Below are positions 34,015 through 43,873 of a stretch of DNA of 64,000 nucleotides, in pieces. A program made the position numbers and the translations under genes. The notes below the pieces were generated by a model that searched no databases, was not told the DNA's origin, and saw only the letters and a list, made by a program, of their open reading frames with translations. How positions within the stretch are numbered: position 1 is the first letter of the stretch; the number at the start of each line of letters is the position of its first letter. Origin of the DNA: Clostridium sp. AF37-5 (GTDB taxonomy: Bacteria > Bacillota > Clostridia > Lachnospirales > Lachnospiraceae); assembly GCF_003477605.1 (NCBI RefSeq), contig NZ_QUDR01000001.1, positions 1-64,000 on the forward strand, in the 5' to 3' direction.

Positions 34015-37000
34015 ATGACAAGGACTAAGAAAAAAACATTGGCCGTGTTGATGGCACTTTCCGTTGTAATTCCGGGAAGTATTGCACCTACGTCAGAAGC
34101 AGCGGCTAAAAAGGTCAAATTAAGCAAGACAAAAGTCAGCATACAAGTTGGCAAAACGAAAAAGATTACAATCAAAAACGCAAAAAAAGGTGCCAAAGTA
34201 ACATGGAAGACATCAAATAAGAAAGTGGTTAAGATTGTAAAATCAAAGAAAAAGGGCAAAAAGGCGTATGCTGTAATTAAGGGTGCAAAAAAGGGTACCG
34301 CTACGTTGCGTGCCATTTATAAGGTTGGGAAGAAAAAGAAAACGATGAAGTGTAAAGTGAAAGTTACGAAAAATACGGCAAACAAAATTGCAACCAAGCA
34401 GCCGACTGCTCCAACTAAGAAACCGGTTTCTCCTTCCGGTCAGCCAACTGCAGTGCCGACGCAAAGTGTCGTAAGCGCAACACCTGCAGTAGAGAGTAAG
34501 AGCAACTACAGTTTCTTTGATGACTATACGTTAGGCTATGATAAAGATAATAAGAAGATTGTTGCTTATAAAGATGGTAAGCAGATGTCATTGGAAGAAG
34601 CAGGGGCCAAAGTGTATAACAATTATGGAGATAATATTTTTGCAAGCCAAATTGCAGATAATAAATGGAATGCAGATAATATTAAATTGACTGCACCTTT
34701 ACAGTATACAACAGAAGACGGTAAGGTACATGATATTAACAGCATGCTTACCAATTATGATTTTATTGCTGATCCGACTGCATTAGATAATTCGGATAAC
34801 GATGGAAAACTTTATGTATACGGAACAAATGAAGGATTTGATTATGCGGACGGTAAATTGGCTGCAAACTCTTATTCCAATAATTCACTCAGTATCCTTT
34901 CTACTTCTGATATGGTGAACTGGACCGATGAAGGGACGATGGATAATACGAATTTGAATAATTTGCCAAGTACAGCTTCTGCTAAGAAAAAGGAAAAGAA
35001 TGGCTGGACAACAAAGGCATGGGCTCCATCAGCTCTCAAAATCGATGGCGATGGAGATGGTGAGGATGAATATTATATCTTTTATACCGATGGCGGAGGA
35101 GTAGGATATGTTCGTGGTGATTCACCGGTTGGCCCATGGCATGATGATTTAGGACAGAAAATGTTTACCTCAAAGTCAGAAGGATGCGAGGGAGTAAAAT
35201 GGTGTTTTGACCCGGCAGTTCTTGCAGATGACAAGGGGAATGCATATATTTATTTTGGTGGTGGAAATGACGAAGAAAAATATGTTCAGACCGGTCGTGT
35301 GTGCAAATTAAAATTTGAAAAAGGCACAGGAATTGTTTCTCCGGATGGTATACCAAAGACCTTGGATACATTCTGCTTCTTTGAAGATGGAGAAATTAAC
35401 CAGATTGACGGTAAATACATTTATTCCTACTGTACGAACTGGGATGTAAAAGAAGATACGCCATATGTTGGAGCCGTTCAGATTGCGGCATACGTATCTT
35501 CGGACCCTATGAATATCTGCTTTTTCCCAGATAAAATTGGAAAAACCAAGTTTACGGATGAAGAAAATGTAGAACATAATTATCTTGGTACTATTTTAGA
35601 TAATCCAAGTAAATTGTATGGTGAGACTTATAACAATCATCATCATATGCAGAATTTCAAAGGACATAATTACATCTTTTATCATTCAACTGTGCTTAGT
35701 AATACATTATATCGTGATAGCAAACAATATCGAAATTTACATGTAAATGAAATTGATATTGATACAAAGAATGATAAGATTACGATTGAGCCTTCCTATG
35801 AGGGTGCAAAACAGATTGAAAATGTGAATCCATATAAGAATGCGGATGGCACGGTTAAATATATTAATGCAACAACAAGTGCGAAGAGTGCAGGAGTGAA
35901 ATCTTTGCGAGATGATCGTACTGTTGTAAAATCATATAATGGATCACCGATGGTACTAGATCAGATTGATACCGGTGACTGGACTAAGATTAGTGGCGTT
36001 GATTTTGGAACCAATGGATTGAAAACAATTAGCGCAGAAATTGCAGCAACATCAGGAGAAGGCCAGATTGAGGTATATTTGGATGCTCCTACAGCTGCAA
36101 AAAACAGAATTGCAACCATTACATTGGGAGATACCAAGGGCTTGTATGCATTCAGCACGGCAAATGTTGATCGTGAAGTGAAAGGTGTTCATGATGTGTA
36201 TTTTGTGTTCCGAGGAACAGGCTATAATGTGGCTTCTTGGGCATTTTCAGAAAAAACAAATCCAGAACTTCCGGACCTTTCTGCAAGACCAACGGTAGAA
36301 CCAGTTCCAACAATGAATCCAAATGTAAAAGTAGGATGGAATGCGGATAAAACGGAATACGCTGTTCCGATTACAGAGGAAAATATTGTTGCAGAAGGCG
36401 GTGCAGTAGCAGAAGTAGACCAATATAATGGAACAGCTTCTCTGGTATATAATGGTCAGTATCCAGGTGTTTGGGTAAACTTGCCGGCAGAAATTACGGA
36501 TAATCAATTCCAGACAGTAGAGATAACCTATGAGAATCAGGCCACAGATGCTGATTTTGGTGCAGCGATTCGATATGCAACATCGAAAGGTGATGAGGGA
36601 ATCGTATGGCCGGGTTCAAGTCCATTTGCATCAGGTGAGACAACAAAGACATTTACATTAGATTTCACAAAGAAATTTGCGAAAATAAAGATTTTTGCAG
36701 CTGAGAATTTAAAAGATGCCAAATTAATTATTAAGGCGGTTGTGTTAAAACGCGAGGCAGGGGCAACTGCACCGACAGCGACACCAAAACCGACAGCACT
36801 TCCTACCACAGCACCAATTGATGTAACTTACGGATGGAATGCGGATGAAACAGAATATACACTTCCATTGACTGAAGAAACGGTTGTAAAGGGAAATGGC
36901 ACGGAGGTGTCTGTAGACACGAATGCCAAGACGGCTACCATAACATATGATGGTGCATATCCGGATGCATTCCTAAATATGCCAGGGGATTTGTCCGATA

Positions 37001-37257
37001 CGAAGTTTTCATCTATCATTATTAAATACGATCGTCTGACTGAGCAGGACAGCTTTGGTTACGCATCTCGTTACACGGATAACAAGTCAAAGGATGTGAA
37101 TATTAAATGGGCAACTGTGAGTGGTGCATTTGCACCGGATGCTCACGAAGCGGAGATACCGTTAGACAAGACAAAAGATTTATATCAATTTAAAATATTT
37201 GGAAATGCGTGTGACAGTGCAGGATTTATTATTAAAGCGGTGGTACTAAAAAAATAG
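34015..37257 (+). CDS. Secreted multidomain GH43-type glycosidase
   Basis: The 1080-residue protein has a signal peptide (LAVLMALSVVIPGSIAPTSEA), a Lys-rich Big_2 domain (about 30-125) and a Pro/Thr linker. A glycoside hydrolase family 43 five-blade propeller follows at about 180-620 (FIADPTALD, WAPSALKIDGDGDGEDEYYIFY in parts, WCFDPAVLADDKGNAYIYFGGG in parts, YNNHHHMQNF). Next is a CBM6-like sandwich at about 640-760, then two homologous C-terminal domains, each opening GWNAD.TEY and ending IIKAVVLK. It should remove arabinose or xylose units from plant polysaccharides at the cell surface. The ATG at 34015 is placed by AGGAGG. No sugar transporter is adjacent. Confidence 0.87.
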   Translation: MTRTKKKTLAVLMALSVVIPGSIAPTSEAAAKKVKLSKTKVSIQVGKTKKITIKNAKKGAKVTWKTSNKKVVKIVKSKKKGKKAYAVIKGAKKGTATLRAIYKVGKKKKTMKCKVKVTKNTANKIATKQPTAPTKKPVSPSGQPTAVPTQSVVSATPAVESKSNYSFFDDYTLGYDKDNKKIVAYKDGKQMSLEEAGAKVYNNYGDNIFASQIADNKWNADNIKLTAPLQYTTEDGKVHDINSMLTNYDFIADPTALDNSDNDGKLYVYGTNEGFDYADGKLAANSYSNNSLSILSTSDMVNWTDEGTMDNTNLNNLPSTASAKKKEKNGWTTKAWAPSALKIDGDGDGEDEYYIFYTDGGGVGYVRGDSPVGPWHDDLGQKMFTSKSEGCEGVKWCFDPAVLADDKGNAYIYFGGGNDEEKYVQTGRVCKLKFEKGTGIVSPDGIPKTLDTFCFFEDGEINQIDGKYIYSYCTNWDVKEDTPYVGAVQIAAYVSSDPMNICFFPDKIGKTKFTDEENVEHNYLGTILDNPSKLYGETYNNHHHMQNFKGHNYIFYHSTVLSNTLYRDSKQYRNLHVNEIDIDTKNDKITIEPSYEGAKQIENVNPYKNADGTVKYINATTSAKSAGVKSLRDDRTVVKSYNGSPMVLDQIDTGDWTKISGVDFGTNGLKTISAEIAATSGEGQIEVYLDAPTAAKNRIATITLGDTKGLYAFSTANVDREVKGVHDVYFVFRGTGYNVASWAFSEKTNPELPDLSARPTVEPVPTMNPNVKVGWNADKTEYAVPITEENIVAEGGAVAEVDQYNGTASLVYNGQYPGVWVNLPAEITDNQFQTVEITYENQATDADFGAAIRYATSKGDEGIVWPGSSPFASGETTKTFTLDFTKKFAKIKIFAAENLKDAKLIIKAVVLKREAGATAPTATPKPTALPTTAPIDVTYGWNADETEYTLPLTEETVVKGNGTEVSVDTNAKTATITYDGAYPDAFLNMPGDLSDTKFSSIIIKYDRLTEQDSFGYASRYTDNKSKDVNIKWATVSGAFAPDAHEAEIPLDKTKDLYQFKIFGNACDSAGFIIKAVVLKK

Positions 37258-37276
37258 ATTAATTTGACTTAGAATG

Positions 37277-37325
37277 AAGAAGGATTTTGACAAACTTTTG
37301 AAAGAATGTCAAAATCCTTCTTTTC
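37277..37325 (+). terminator. Strong intrinsic terminator after GH43
   Basis: A perfect 16-bp stem, AAGAAGGATTTTGACA (37277-37292) with its complement (37307-37322), is followed by Ts. It has a 14-base loop. Confidence 0.88.
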
Positions 37326-37414
37326 TATTTGATAAGAAAAAATTGAAATTTGCAATTTAATGCGTAGTATGGTACCATTTTCCTTACAATTAGGCTCACA
37401 AAGGAGAATGATAT

Positions 37415-38248
37415 ATGATTCGCTTGATTGCTTTTGATATGGATGGAACTGTCTTAAATGATGAGAAAAAGATTTTAAAAGAAACAAAAGAAGCTCTTGA
37501 ACAGGCGGCTCGTGCCGGTATTGAAATTGTGCCGGCGACCGGGCGGCCATTTTGTGGTATTTCTGATGAAATTTATCATTTAGAGGGTGTACAGTATGTT
37601 CTTACGACAAATGGTGCCGGTATTTATGAAAGGGATTCAAAAACTTGTCTTTATGAGGATGCAATTCCGTTATCTGCCTATCTGCCAATGCTTGCCGAAG
37701 TGGAGGCTTACGATGTGATGGCAGATACCTTTTTAAAGGGCGGTGCGCTTATGACAAAGAGAAAACGTGACCTTTTGCCAAGAATGCGTTTGACGAAAGA
37801 AATCCGTGATTATATTTTGTCGTCACGGCAGGTGGTAGAAAGCCAAGTGGACTACTTGCGTGAGCGAGGTGAAGATGTTGAGAAACTGACAATTAACTTT
37901 GCTTATGATGAGGACGGTCACCGCATTGATTATGATGCGGTCTGGGAGGTTCTTAAAAAGTATCCGGATGTGAATGCTGTATCCGGTGGTATGAAAAATA
38001 TTGAGGTTACCAAAAAGGGCGTTTCGAAAGCAAGTGGTCTTTTGTATCTGGGGAAAAAACTTGGAATTGCTCCAGAAGAAATGATGGTGTTTGGCGACAG
38101 CGGCAATGATTTGGACATGATAAAAATGGCAGGAATTGGTGTCGCCATGGCAAATGCAGAGCCGGAGGTTTTGAAAGCCGCAGATTTTGTCACAAAGAGT
38201 AATAATGAAAATGGGGTAGGGGGATTTTTGGCTTCAGCAACTTATTAA
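37415..38248 (+). CDS. Cof-type HAD-IIB phosphatase
   Basis: The 277-residue haloacid-dehalogenase-like hydrolase has motif I at the start (AFDMDGTVLND, with both Asp), motif II in VPATGRPF, and the C-terminal motif MVFGDSGNDLDMI. The length and C2B cap fit sugar-phosphate phosphatases of the YidA/Cof group. AAAGGAG precedes the ATG. The final 18 bases of the gene, including the stop, lie inside the outer arm of a hairpin repeat (38230-38379). Confidence 0.92.
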   Translation: MIRLIAFDMDGTVLNDEKKILKETKEALEQAARAGIEIVPATGRPFCGISDEIYHLEGVQYVLTTNGAGIYERDSKTCLYEDAIPLSAYLPMLAEVEAYDVMADTFLKGGALMTKRKRDLLPRMRLTKEIRDYILSSRQVVESQVDYLRERGEDVEKLTINFAYDEDGHRIDYDAVWEVLKKYPDVNAVSGGMKNIEVTKKGVSKASGLLYLGKKLGIAPEEMMVFGDSGNDLDMIKMAGIGVAMANAEPEVLKAADFVTKSNNENGVGGFLASATY

Positions 38249-38379
38249 AAAATTGTATTTTATGCGCCGCTCTCGCTTGACAAATGCGCAGGGGTATCGG
38301 CAGGTCAAAAACACCTGCCGGATACCCGCGTGTTTGTAGCGCCTGCAATACAATTTTTTTAATAATTTGTCTGAACTCC
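38230..38379 (-). repeat. Large hairpin repeat, copy 4
   Basis: The arms read ACTTATTAAAAAATTGTATT on the left and nearly its complement at 38345-38366 on the right. The left arm contains the end and stop codon of the HAD gene, and weaker pairing extends to TTCAG/CTGAA. The core lies on the minus strand with AGCGAGAGCGGC (38266-38277) and the inner stem CAGGT/ACCTG. The end motifs seen in other copies are not evident at the usual place. Confidence 0.85.
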
Positions 38380-38510
38380 AAAAATATTTAGCGCGCTTGA
38401 CTGTCAGTTTCTTTGGAATCCAATAAATTAAAGAAGAATATTTGTTGTATATGATTCATTGAAAACTAAATTTTTTTAGAAACAAAAAACTCATGGAGCG
38501 TCGGTGAGGC

Positions 38511-38676
38511 TTTTCAGGATTCCAGTAATTTGTGTTTTAATTGTTTGTTTTTTGTGTGCTACTAATACGCGGGTATCTGGCAGGTGTTTTCTACCTGTCG
38601 ATACCCCTGCGTATTTGTTAAGCGAAAGCGGCACACAAAGGGCAAACAATTAAAACACAAATTACGGAAACTGAAA
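38511..38676 (+). repeat. Large hairpin repeat, copy 5
   Basis: The end motifs are ATTCCAGTAATTT and AAATTACGGAAAC, flanked by TTTTCAG and CTGAAAA. The long arm is TGTGTTTTAATTGTTTG on the left with its complement on the right. The core has CGCGGGTATC, the inner stem CAGGT/ACCTG, and AGCGAAAGCGGC at 38621-38632. It lies immediately upstream of the antiporter gene, in opposite orientation to copy 4. Confidence 0.88.
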
Positions 38677-38714
38677 AAACAAGAGAACAAAACCCATTGA
38701 AGGAGGAAAAAAAT

Positions 38715-39920
38715 ATGTTGACATCATTAGCACTGATTTTTTTAGTAGGACTTTGTATGGCGGCGATATGCCAGAAATTAAAACTTCCACGCATTATTGG
38801 AATGCTTGTAACAGGAATGGTGCTGGGGCCATATGTGCTGGATTTTCTGGATTCATCTATTTTGTCAATTTCTGCAGAACTTCGCAAGATGGCATTGATT
38901 ATCATTTTGCTTAAGGCAGGCTTATCGTTAAATTTAAATGACTTAAAAAAGGTGGGAAGACCGGCGATTTTACTGGCTTTTGTGCCGGCATCATTTGAGA
39001 TTGTTGGATATGTGCTGTTTGCACCAGTCTTTTTGGAAATTTCACGGATTGATGCTGCGGTGATGGGGGCGGTACTTGCTGCGGTTTCACCGGCGGTTGT
39101 TGTACCCCGCATGGTGCAGCTGATGGAAGAAAAGTATGGAACAAAACAGTCCATTCCGCAGATGATTATGGCGGGGGCATCGTGTGATGATATTTTTGTC
39201 ATTGTTTTGTTTACAACCTTTTTGGGAATGGCGCAGGGGGCAAAAGTAAGTTTGTTAAGGTTTGTAAATGTACCGGTTTCGATTTTTCTTGGAATCCTTT
39301 TGGGAGCGGTAATTGGCTATGTTTTGTATCGTTTTTTTGAAACGTCATATCAACATCAAAATTACGTGAGAAATAGTACAAAAGTTATTCTCGTACTTGG
39401 TGTATCGTTTCTTCTGACAGCAGTGGAGGGATGGCTTGATGGAAAAGTTGCCGTGTCAGGACTTTTAGCAGTTGTCAGTATGGCGTGTGTGCTTAAGGCA
39501 AAATGTATTCCTGCGGTATCTAAGCGGCTGTCGGAGAAATTTGGAAAACTGTGGATTGCGGCAGAAGTTATTTTATTTGTGTTAGTTGGAGCAGCGGTCG
39601 ATTTACGCTACACGGCGGCTGCCGGTGGATTTGCTGTGCTGGTAATTTTCCTTTCACTGATATTTCGTATGGCAGGTGTGTTTGTTTGCGTTTTGGGTAC
39701 CGGGCTGTCATGGAAAGAAAGACTGTTTTGTGCCATTTCATATTTGCCAAAAGCGACGGTTCAGGCGGCGATTGGTTCGGTGCCGCTTGCTGCAGGATTA
39801 GGCTGTGGAAAGATGATTTTATCGGTGGCGGTTTTGGCGATTTTAATAACCGCACCGCTTGGCGCACTGGGGATGGATTTGACGTATAAAAAATTGTTAG
39901 CACGTGAGGAAAATGACTGA
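38715..39920 (+). CDS. Cation:proton antiporter, CPA family
   Basis: The 401-residue integral membrane protein has about 12 helices and sodium/hydrogen exchanger architecture. The helix-5 region carries the Asp pair (GASCDDIFVIVLFT), matching the acidic centre of electrogenic CPA antiporters. The start LTSLALIFLVGLCMAAICQK and LKLPRIIGMLVTGMVLGP is typical. The ATG at 38715 is chosen because AGGAGG is at 38701-38706; the upstream TTG frame begins in the ribosome site. It probably exports Na+ or K+ in exchange for protons. The region just upstream is a hairpin repeat, so its promoter is unclear. Confidence 0.88.
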   Translation: MLTSLALIFLVGLCMAAICQKLKLPRIIGMLVTGMVLGPYVLDFLDSSILSISAELRKMALIIILLKAGLSLNLNDLKKVGRPAILLAFVPASFEIVGYVLFAPVFLEISRIDAAVMGAVLAAVSPAVVVPRMVQLMEEKYGTKQSIPQMIMAGASCDDIFVIVLFTTFLGMAQGAKVSLLRFVNVPVSIFLGILLGAVIGYVLYRFFETSYQHQNYVRNSTKVILVLGVSFLLTAVEGWLDGKVAVSGLLAVVSMACVLKAKCIPAVSKRLSEKFGKLWIAAEVILFVLVGAAVDLRYTAAAGGFAVLVIFLSLIFRMAGVFVCVLGTGLSWKERLFCAISYLPKATVQAAIGSVPLAAGLGCGKMILSVAVLAILITAPLGALGMDLTYKKLLAREEND

Positions 39921-39989
39921 AAACGTCTTGAAAATGTCAACTTTGTGTGCTTAAATGAATAAGAGAATATGAGAAAAGAAGGGAACAAC

Positions 39990-40553
39990 ATGAAGAGTGT
40001 TTATTTCGTGCGCCATGGACAGACCGTATGGAATGTAGAAAATAAAATTTGCGGCGCAACAGATATAGAACTTACTGCTCTTGGACATGAGCAGGCGATT
40101 GAGACAGGAAAGAAGATTTTAGAGAAAAAGATAGAGGCGGATGTGATTTTATATTCTCCGCTGGTGCGGGCGAAAGATACCGCATTACATATTTCAGAAA
40201 TAACCGGGATTCCGGCAAAAGAGGAAATCCGCTTAAAGGAGCAGAATTTCGGAAAGTACGAATCGACCGCAAGAGATGGTGCCAAGTTTCGTGAGGCAAA
40301 AAAGCAGTTTGTCGAACGATATGAAGGCGGTGAGTCGATGCTTCAGCTGGCACAGCGAGTGTATAACCTGTTAGATGAGGTAAAAGCGTCCGGCAAGACC
40401 TGTATTTTAGTGGCGCACAACGGAATTGCGAGAGTGGTGCAGTCCTATTTTTATGAAATGACAAATGAAGAATATGCGGCGTTTGGTGTGGATAACTGTG
40501 CGATTTTGCAGTACGAATTTTCGGGTGAGGAAAATGGGGGCGCTAAGGCATGA
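39990..40553 (+). CDS. Histidine phosphatase family protein
   Basis: The 187-residue enzyme of the phosphoglycerate mutase-like superfamily has the phospho-accepting His in VRHGQTVWN, and the second catalytic His in ILVAHNGIAR. The length suits alpha-ribazole or broad phosphatases (CobC/GpmB-like). The ATG at 39990 has GAAGGG upstream, better placed than the ATG at 39969. It overlaps the next MATE gene by four bases. Confidence 0.9.
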   Translation: MKSVYFVRHGQTVWNVENKICGATDIELTALGHEQAIETGKKILEKKIEADVILYSPLVRAKDTALHISEITGIPAKEEIRLKEQNFGKYESTARDGAKFREAKKQFVERYEGGESMLQLAQRVYNLLDEVKASGKTCILVAHNGIARVVQSYFYEMTNEEYAAFGVDNCAILQYEFSGEENGGAKA

Positions 40554-41908
40554 GTGCAGGAAAAAAAGCCGGCATGGATATGACGCAGGGGACTATCTGG
40601 AATAAAATTTTATTGTTTGCACTTCCGTTAGCAGCAAGCAGTATGTTGCAGCAGTTATTTAACTCGGTGGATACAGCCGTTGTCGGTCGATTTGCGAGCA
40701 GTGAAGCGCTGGCGGCAGTGGGAAGCAACGGTTCATTGATTTCTTTGATGATAAATTTATTTATTGGAATTTCTTTGGGAGCCAATGTTGTCATTGCAAA
40801 ATATATCGGTCAGAAGTCGGAGGAAAATGTACAGGCGGCTGTTCATACAGCGATTGTCGTGGCACTTATCAGTGGTGTTTTTGTTATGATATTCGGACAA
40901 CTAATTGCAAAGCCCGTACTTACGCTGATGGGAACACCGGACGATGTGATTGATTTGGCGGTACAGTATTTGCGGATTTATTTACTGGGAATGCCATTTA
41001 TCATGCTTTACGATTTTGGCTCATCGATTCTGCGAAGTATTGGTGACAGTAAGAGACCGCTGTACAGTTTGATTGCGGCAGGAATTATTAATACCGGATT
41101 GAATTTGTTGCTTGTGATTGTGTTTCAGATGAGCGTTGCCGGGGTTGCAATTGCAACCGTGATATCCAATCTGACGAGTGCCAGCATAGTAATGTACATT
41201 TTGATGCATGAAACATCGGTTATCCGCATTGATAGAAAACAGTTAAAAATTGTACCAAAAGAATTGAAAAAAATATTAGTTATCGGGATTCCGGCAGGGC
41301 TTCAGGGAATGATGTTTTCCATTGCCAATGTGTGTATCCAGAGTGCAATTAACAGTTTTGGGTCGGATGCCATTGCAGGTTCTGCGGCGGCATTGAATTA
41401 CGAATTTTTTGCTTACTTTGTTGTCAATGCATTTGCACAGGCAACTGTGACCTTTACAAGCCAGAACTTTGGTGCCGGTGAGCCGAAACGGTGTCGGAAA
41501 ATTTTCCATACGTCGATGGTATTATCCCTTGTGTGTTGTGGCCTGCTGTCACTGGTGTTTGTCGTGTGGCGAAACTTTTTTCTGCAGATTTATACAACAG
41601 ATCCGGCAGTTCTTTTGTATGCCAAACAGCGAATTGTCATTGCGACAACGTTAGAGTGCTTAACATCCGTGTATGAAATCAGCGCGGGAGCAATGAGAGG
41701 GCTTGGACGTTCTTTGACGCCTGCGTTAATTACATTTTTAGGTTCCTGCGTGCTGCGGCTGATTTGGATTGCGACAGCGTGTAAGATGGTTCATGAATTT
41801 TGGGTTCTGCTTATTATTTACCCGATTTCGTGGGTTGTTACAGGATTGATTATGATGATTGCATACGAAATTGTGAAAAAACGCGTGCTTGAAAGGAAAT
41901 GGGCGTAA
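40550..41908 (+). CDS. MATE-family efflux transporter
   Basis: The 452-residue protein has two MatE repeats and twelve predicted helices. It shows the usual opening segments (LPLAASSMLQQLFNSVD, VVGRFAS) and, in the second half, QNFGAGEPKR. It is divergent from the MATE protein encoded at 25572. It is coupled by ATGA to the phosphatase gene upstream and followed one base later by the EamA gene, so the three form one transcription unit. Confidence 0.92.
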   Translation: MSAGKKAGMDMTQGTIWNKILLFALPLAASSMLQQLFNSVDTAVVGRFASSEALAAVGSNGSLISLMINLFIGISLGANVVIAKYIGQKSEENVQAAVHTAIVVALISGVFVMIFGQLIAKPVLTLMGTPDDVIDLAVQYLRIYLLGMPFIMLYDFGSSILRSIGDSKRPLYSLIAAGIINTGLNLLLVIVFQMSVAGVAIATVISNLTSASIVMYILMHETSVIRIDRKQLKIVPKELKKILVIGIPAGLQGMMFSIANVCIQSAINSFGSDAIAGSAAALNYEFFAYFVVNAFAQATVTFTSQNFGAGEPKRCRKIFHTSMVLSLVCCGLLSLVFVVWRNFFLQIYTTDPAVLLYAKQRIVIATTLECLTSVYEISAGAMRGLGRSLTPALITFLGSCVLRLIWIATACKMVHEFWVLLIIYPISWVVTGLIMMIAYEIVKKRVLERKWA

Positions 41909-41909
41909 A

Positions 41910-42776
41910 ATGATGTGGCTGTTATTTGCTTTTTTATCTGCTCTCTTTGCAGGGCTTACAGCAATTCTTGCAAAGTGCGGAATAGAAAATATGGATTCGA
42001 ATGTGGCAACTGCCATCCGAACGATTGTGGTATTAATATTTTCGTGGGTATTGGTTTTTGTCATGGGAGTGCAGAATGGAATTTTTCATTTATTCGGAAA
42101 AACCATTACGTTTCTTGTGTTATCCGGCGTAGCAACAGGAGCATCGTGGCTCTGCTATTTTCATGCACTTCAGATTGGAGATGTGAACCGGGTTACACCG
42201 ATTGATAAATCCAGTACCATTTTGACGATGATTCTTGCGTTCTTATTTTTTGGGGAGACGGTTGGAGCGGTTCAAATTTGTGCAATGGTTTTGATGGGAG
42301 CCGGAACGTATCTGATGATTCAAAAGAGGGAAGCAGAAACAGGTAAGAAAACCAAAAAGACATGGCTTTTATATGCCCTGCTGTCGGCAGTGTTTGCCAG
42401 TCTGACTTCGATTTTGGCAAAGGTTGGCATGCAGGATGTCGATTCAAATTTGGGAACAGCTATCCGCACCGCCGTTGTTCTTGTAATGGCGTGGGTTGTT
42501 GTGTTTGCAACCGGAAAACAGAAAACAATTCATGGAATTGGCAAAAAAAATGGGGTATTTCTTGTGCTGTCCGGTGTGGCAACCGGAGCGTCGTGGCTCT
42601 GTTATTTCCGTGCGCTGCAAACAGGACCGGCAAGTGTCGTTGTGCCGATTGATAAATTAAGTATTCTGGTTACGATTTTCTTCTCGTATTTTGTGTTTGG
42701 CGAGAAACTTACCAAAAAATCAGGAGTGGGGCTGGTGCTTTTGGTAGCAGGAACGTTATTGCTTTTGAAGAAGTAG
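41910..42776 (+). CDS. EamA/DMT-family transporter
   Basis: The 288-residue protein has ten predicted helices in two EamA halves. The halves are still strikingly alike: LSALFAGLTAILAKCGIENM against LSAVFASLTSILAKVGMQDV, and GVATGASWLCYFHALQ against GVATGASWLCYFRALQ. This indicates a well-preserved internal duplication. The ATG at 41910 is preferred, with AAAGGAAATGGG upstream inside the preceding gene. Drug/metabolite transporters of this group export amino acids or metabolites; the substrate is unknown. Confidence 0.9.
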   Translation: MMWLLFAFLSALFAGLTAILAKCGIENMDSNVATAIRTIVVLIFSWVLVFVMGVQNGIFHLFGKTITFLVLSGVATGASWLCYFHALQIGDVNRVTPIDKSSTILTMILAFLFFGETVGAVQICAMVLMGAGTYLMIQKREAETGKKTKKTWLLYALLSAVFASLTSILAKVGMQDVDSNLGTAIRTAVVLVMAWVVVFATGKQKTIHGIGKKNGVFLVLSGVATGASWLCYFRALQTGPASVVVPIDKLSILVTIFFSYFVFGEKLTKKSGVGLVLLVAGTLLLLKK

Positions 42777-42817
42777 GGTGAATCTGTCAAAAATAAATTT
42801 ATTTAAAAATAAAAAGA

Positions 42818-42846
42818 TTGACAATTTTATAATAAAAAGGTAAAAT
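42818..42846 (+). promoter_or_regulatory. Promoter of the adenylate-forming enzyme remnant
   Basis: TTGACA (42818-42823) and TAAAAT (42841-42846) are spaced by 17 bp. AAAGGAGGAG follows at 42871-42880. Both are well preserved although the gene behind them is broken. Confidence 0.6.
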
Positions 42847-42886
42847 GAATTTAATATTTGGCAAAGCATAAAAGGAGGAGAAAGCG

Positions 42887-43778
42887 ATTAAGGTTTGGGG
42901 AGATTCAAAAGACAGGAAAACCGCATTGATGGATGATTCCATGCAGCGGGTTACTTATGGGGAACTAAAGCAAAAAATAATCGACGTGGGAAGACATTTA
43001 AGCGTTAGACAACTGGTCGTGATAGAGATGGGAAATAACATGGATTCTGTTATCTTTTATCTTGGATGTTTGTTTCGAGGAACTGTAGCTATTCTTGTAC
43101 ATGAGAATCTTTCAGAGTTTGAATTATCCGAGTATATTGTAAAATTTGAACCGGAGTATTTGTTTTTGTCAATGGATTACAAATGACTGGAAAGAGGAGG
43201 TGGAAGCATTTTTTAACTGTAAAGTTGCCAGCCAATATGGGTGTTATGAAGTAAACTCGATTGCTTATGAATGTCCTTTTCATAAGCTGCATGTGATGAC
43301 AGAAAATGTTTATGTAGAAATTGTGGAGGATAATCAAATCTGTATTACATCAAAGCATAACCGGGTGATGCCATTTGTGCGATACAAAGTTGGAGATAGA
43401 GGACGTCTTTGCACAGATAAGAATTGTTCTTGCGGAAGTCAGGAACCGATTTTGGAATTGGAGATGGCAAGAGATAATGACCTAATACAAAAGGCAGATG
43501 GAAGTGTGGCACATTATGATTGCCTTTTTGGAGTAATTGAGCGAATCAATTTGATGCTCGAAATGGCGATATTACAATTTCAAATTATTCAGACAGATTA
43601 TGAAAAATTTGATGTTTATATGGTGGTAGATGACGAGGAAGATATTCCTGAGGTTCAGATGTTATTTAAGAAACTGTGTGATAAAGATCAGATAAGGGGA
43701 GAGTTTACTTTTTCCTTTGTTGATTATTTGTATCCAAGCGAAAAAACCGGGGTTTTTGCGAAGGAGGATTACAATTAA
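42887..43778 (+). pseudogene. Broken adenylate-forming enzyme
   Basis: The left part (from 42887 to about 43186) reads like the N-terminus of an AMP-binding enzyme (VTYGELKQKIIDVG, VVIEMGNNMDSVIFYLGCLF). At about 43185 the frame changes, and the right part reads as the C-terminal half of a PaaK/F390-synthetase-like adenylating enzyme (YGCYEVNSIAYECPFH, RYKVGDRGRL, with a Cys cluster CTDKNCSCGS). The centre, with the ATP-binding loop, is missing. A consensus ribosome site ends eight bases before an ATT (42887), where a start codon would be expected, so the start codon also appears mutated. A C-terminal fragment could start internally, but it has no convincing ribosome site. Confidence 0.78.
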
Positions 43779-43801
43779 GATGAAAAACTTATTCTAAAAA
43801 C

Positions 43802-43829
43802 TGCAACTTTTTTGTCTCCCAAATCGTTA
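43802..43829 (+). promoter_or_regulatory. Candidate ECF-type promoter of the LRR operon
   Basis: TGCAAC (43802-43807) and CGTTA (43825-43829) are spaced by 17 bases, with a T-rich tract after the first. This has the look of ECF promoters (AAC-type -35, CGT-type -10), and no normal TATAAT is seen before the first leucine-rich-repeat gene. The assignment is inference only. Confidence 0.3.
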
Positions 43830-43873
43830 GATAAGTAAAGGGTGTAAATTACACAAAAAAAGGAGGTATTCTT

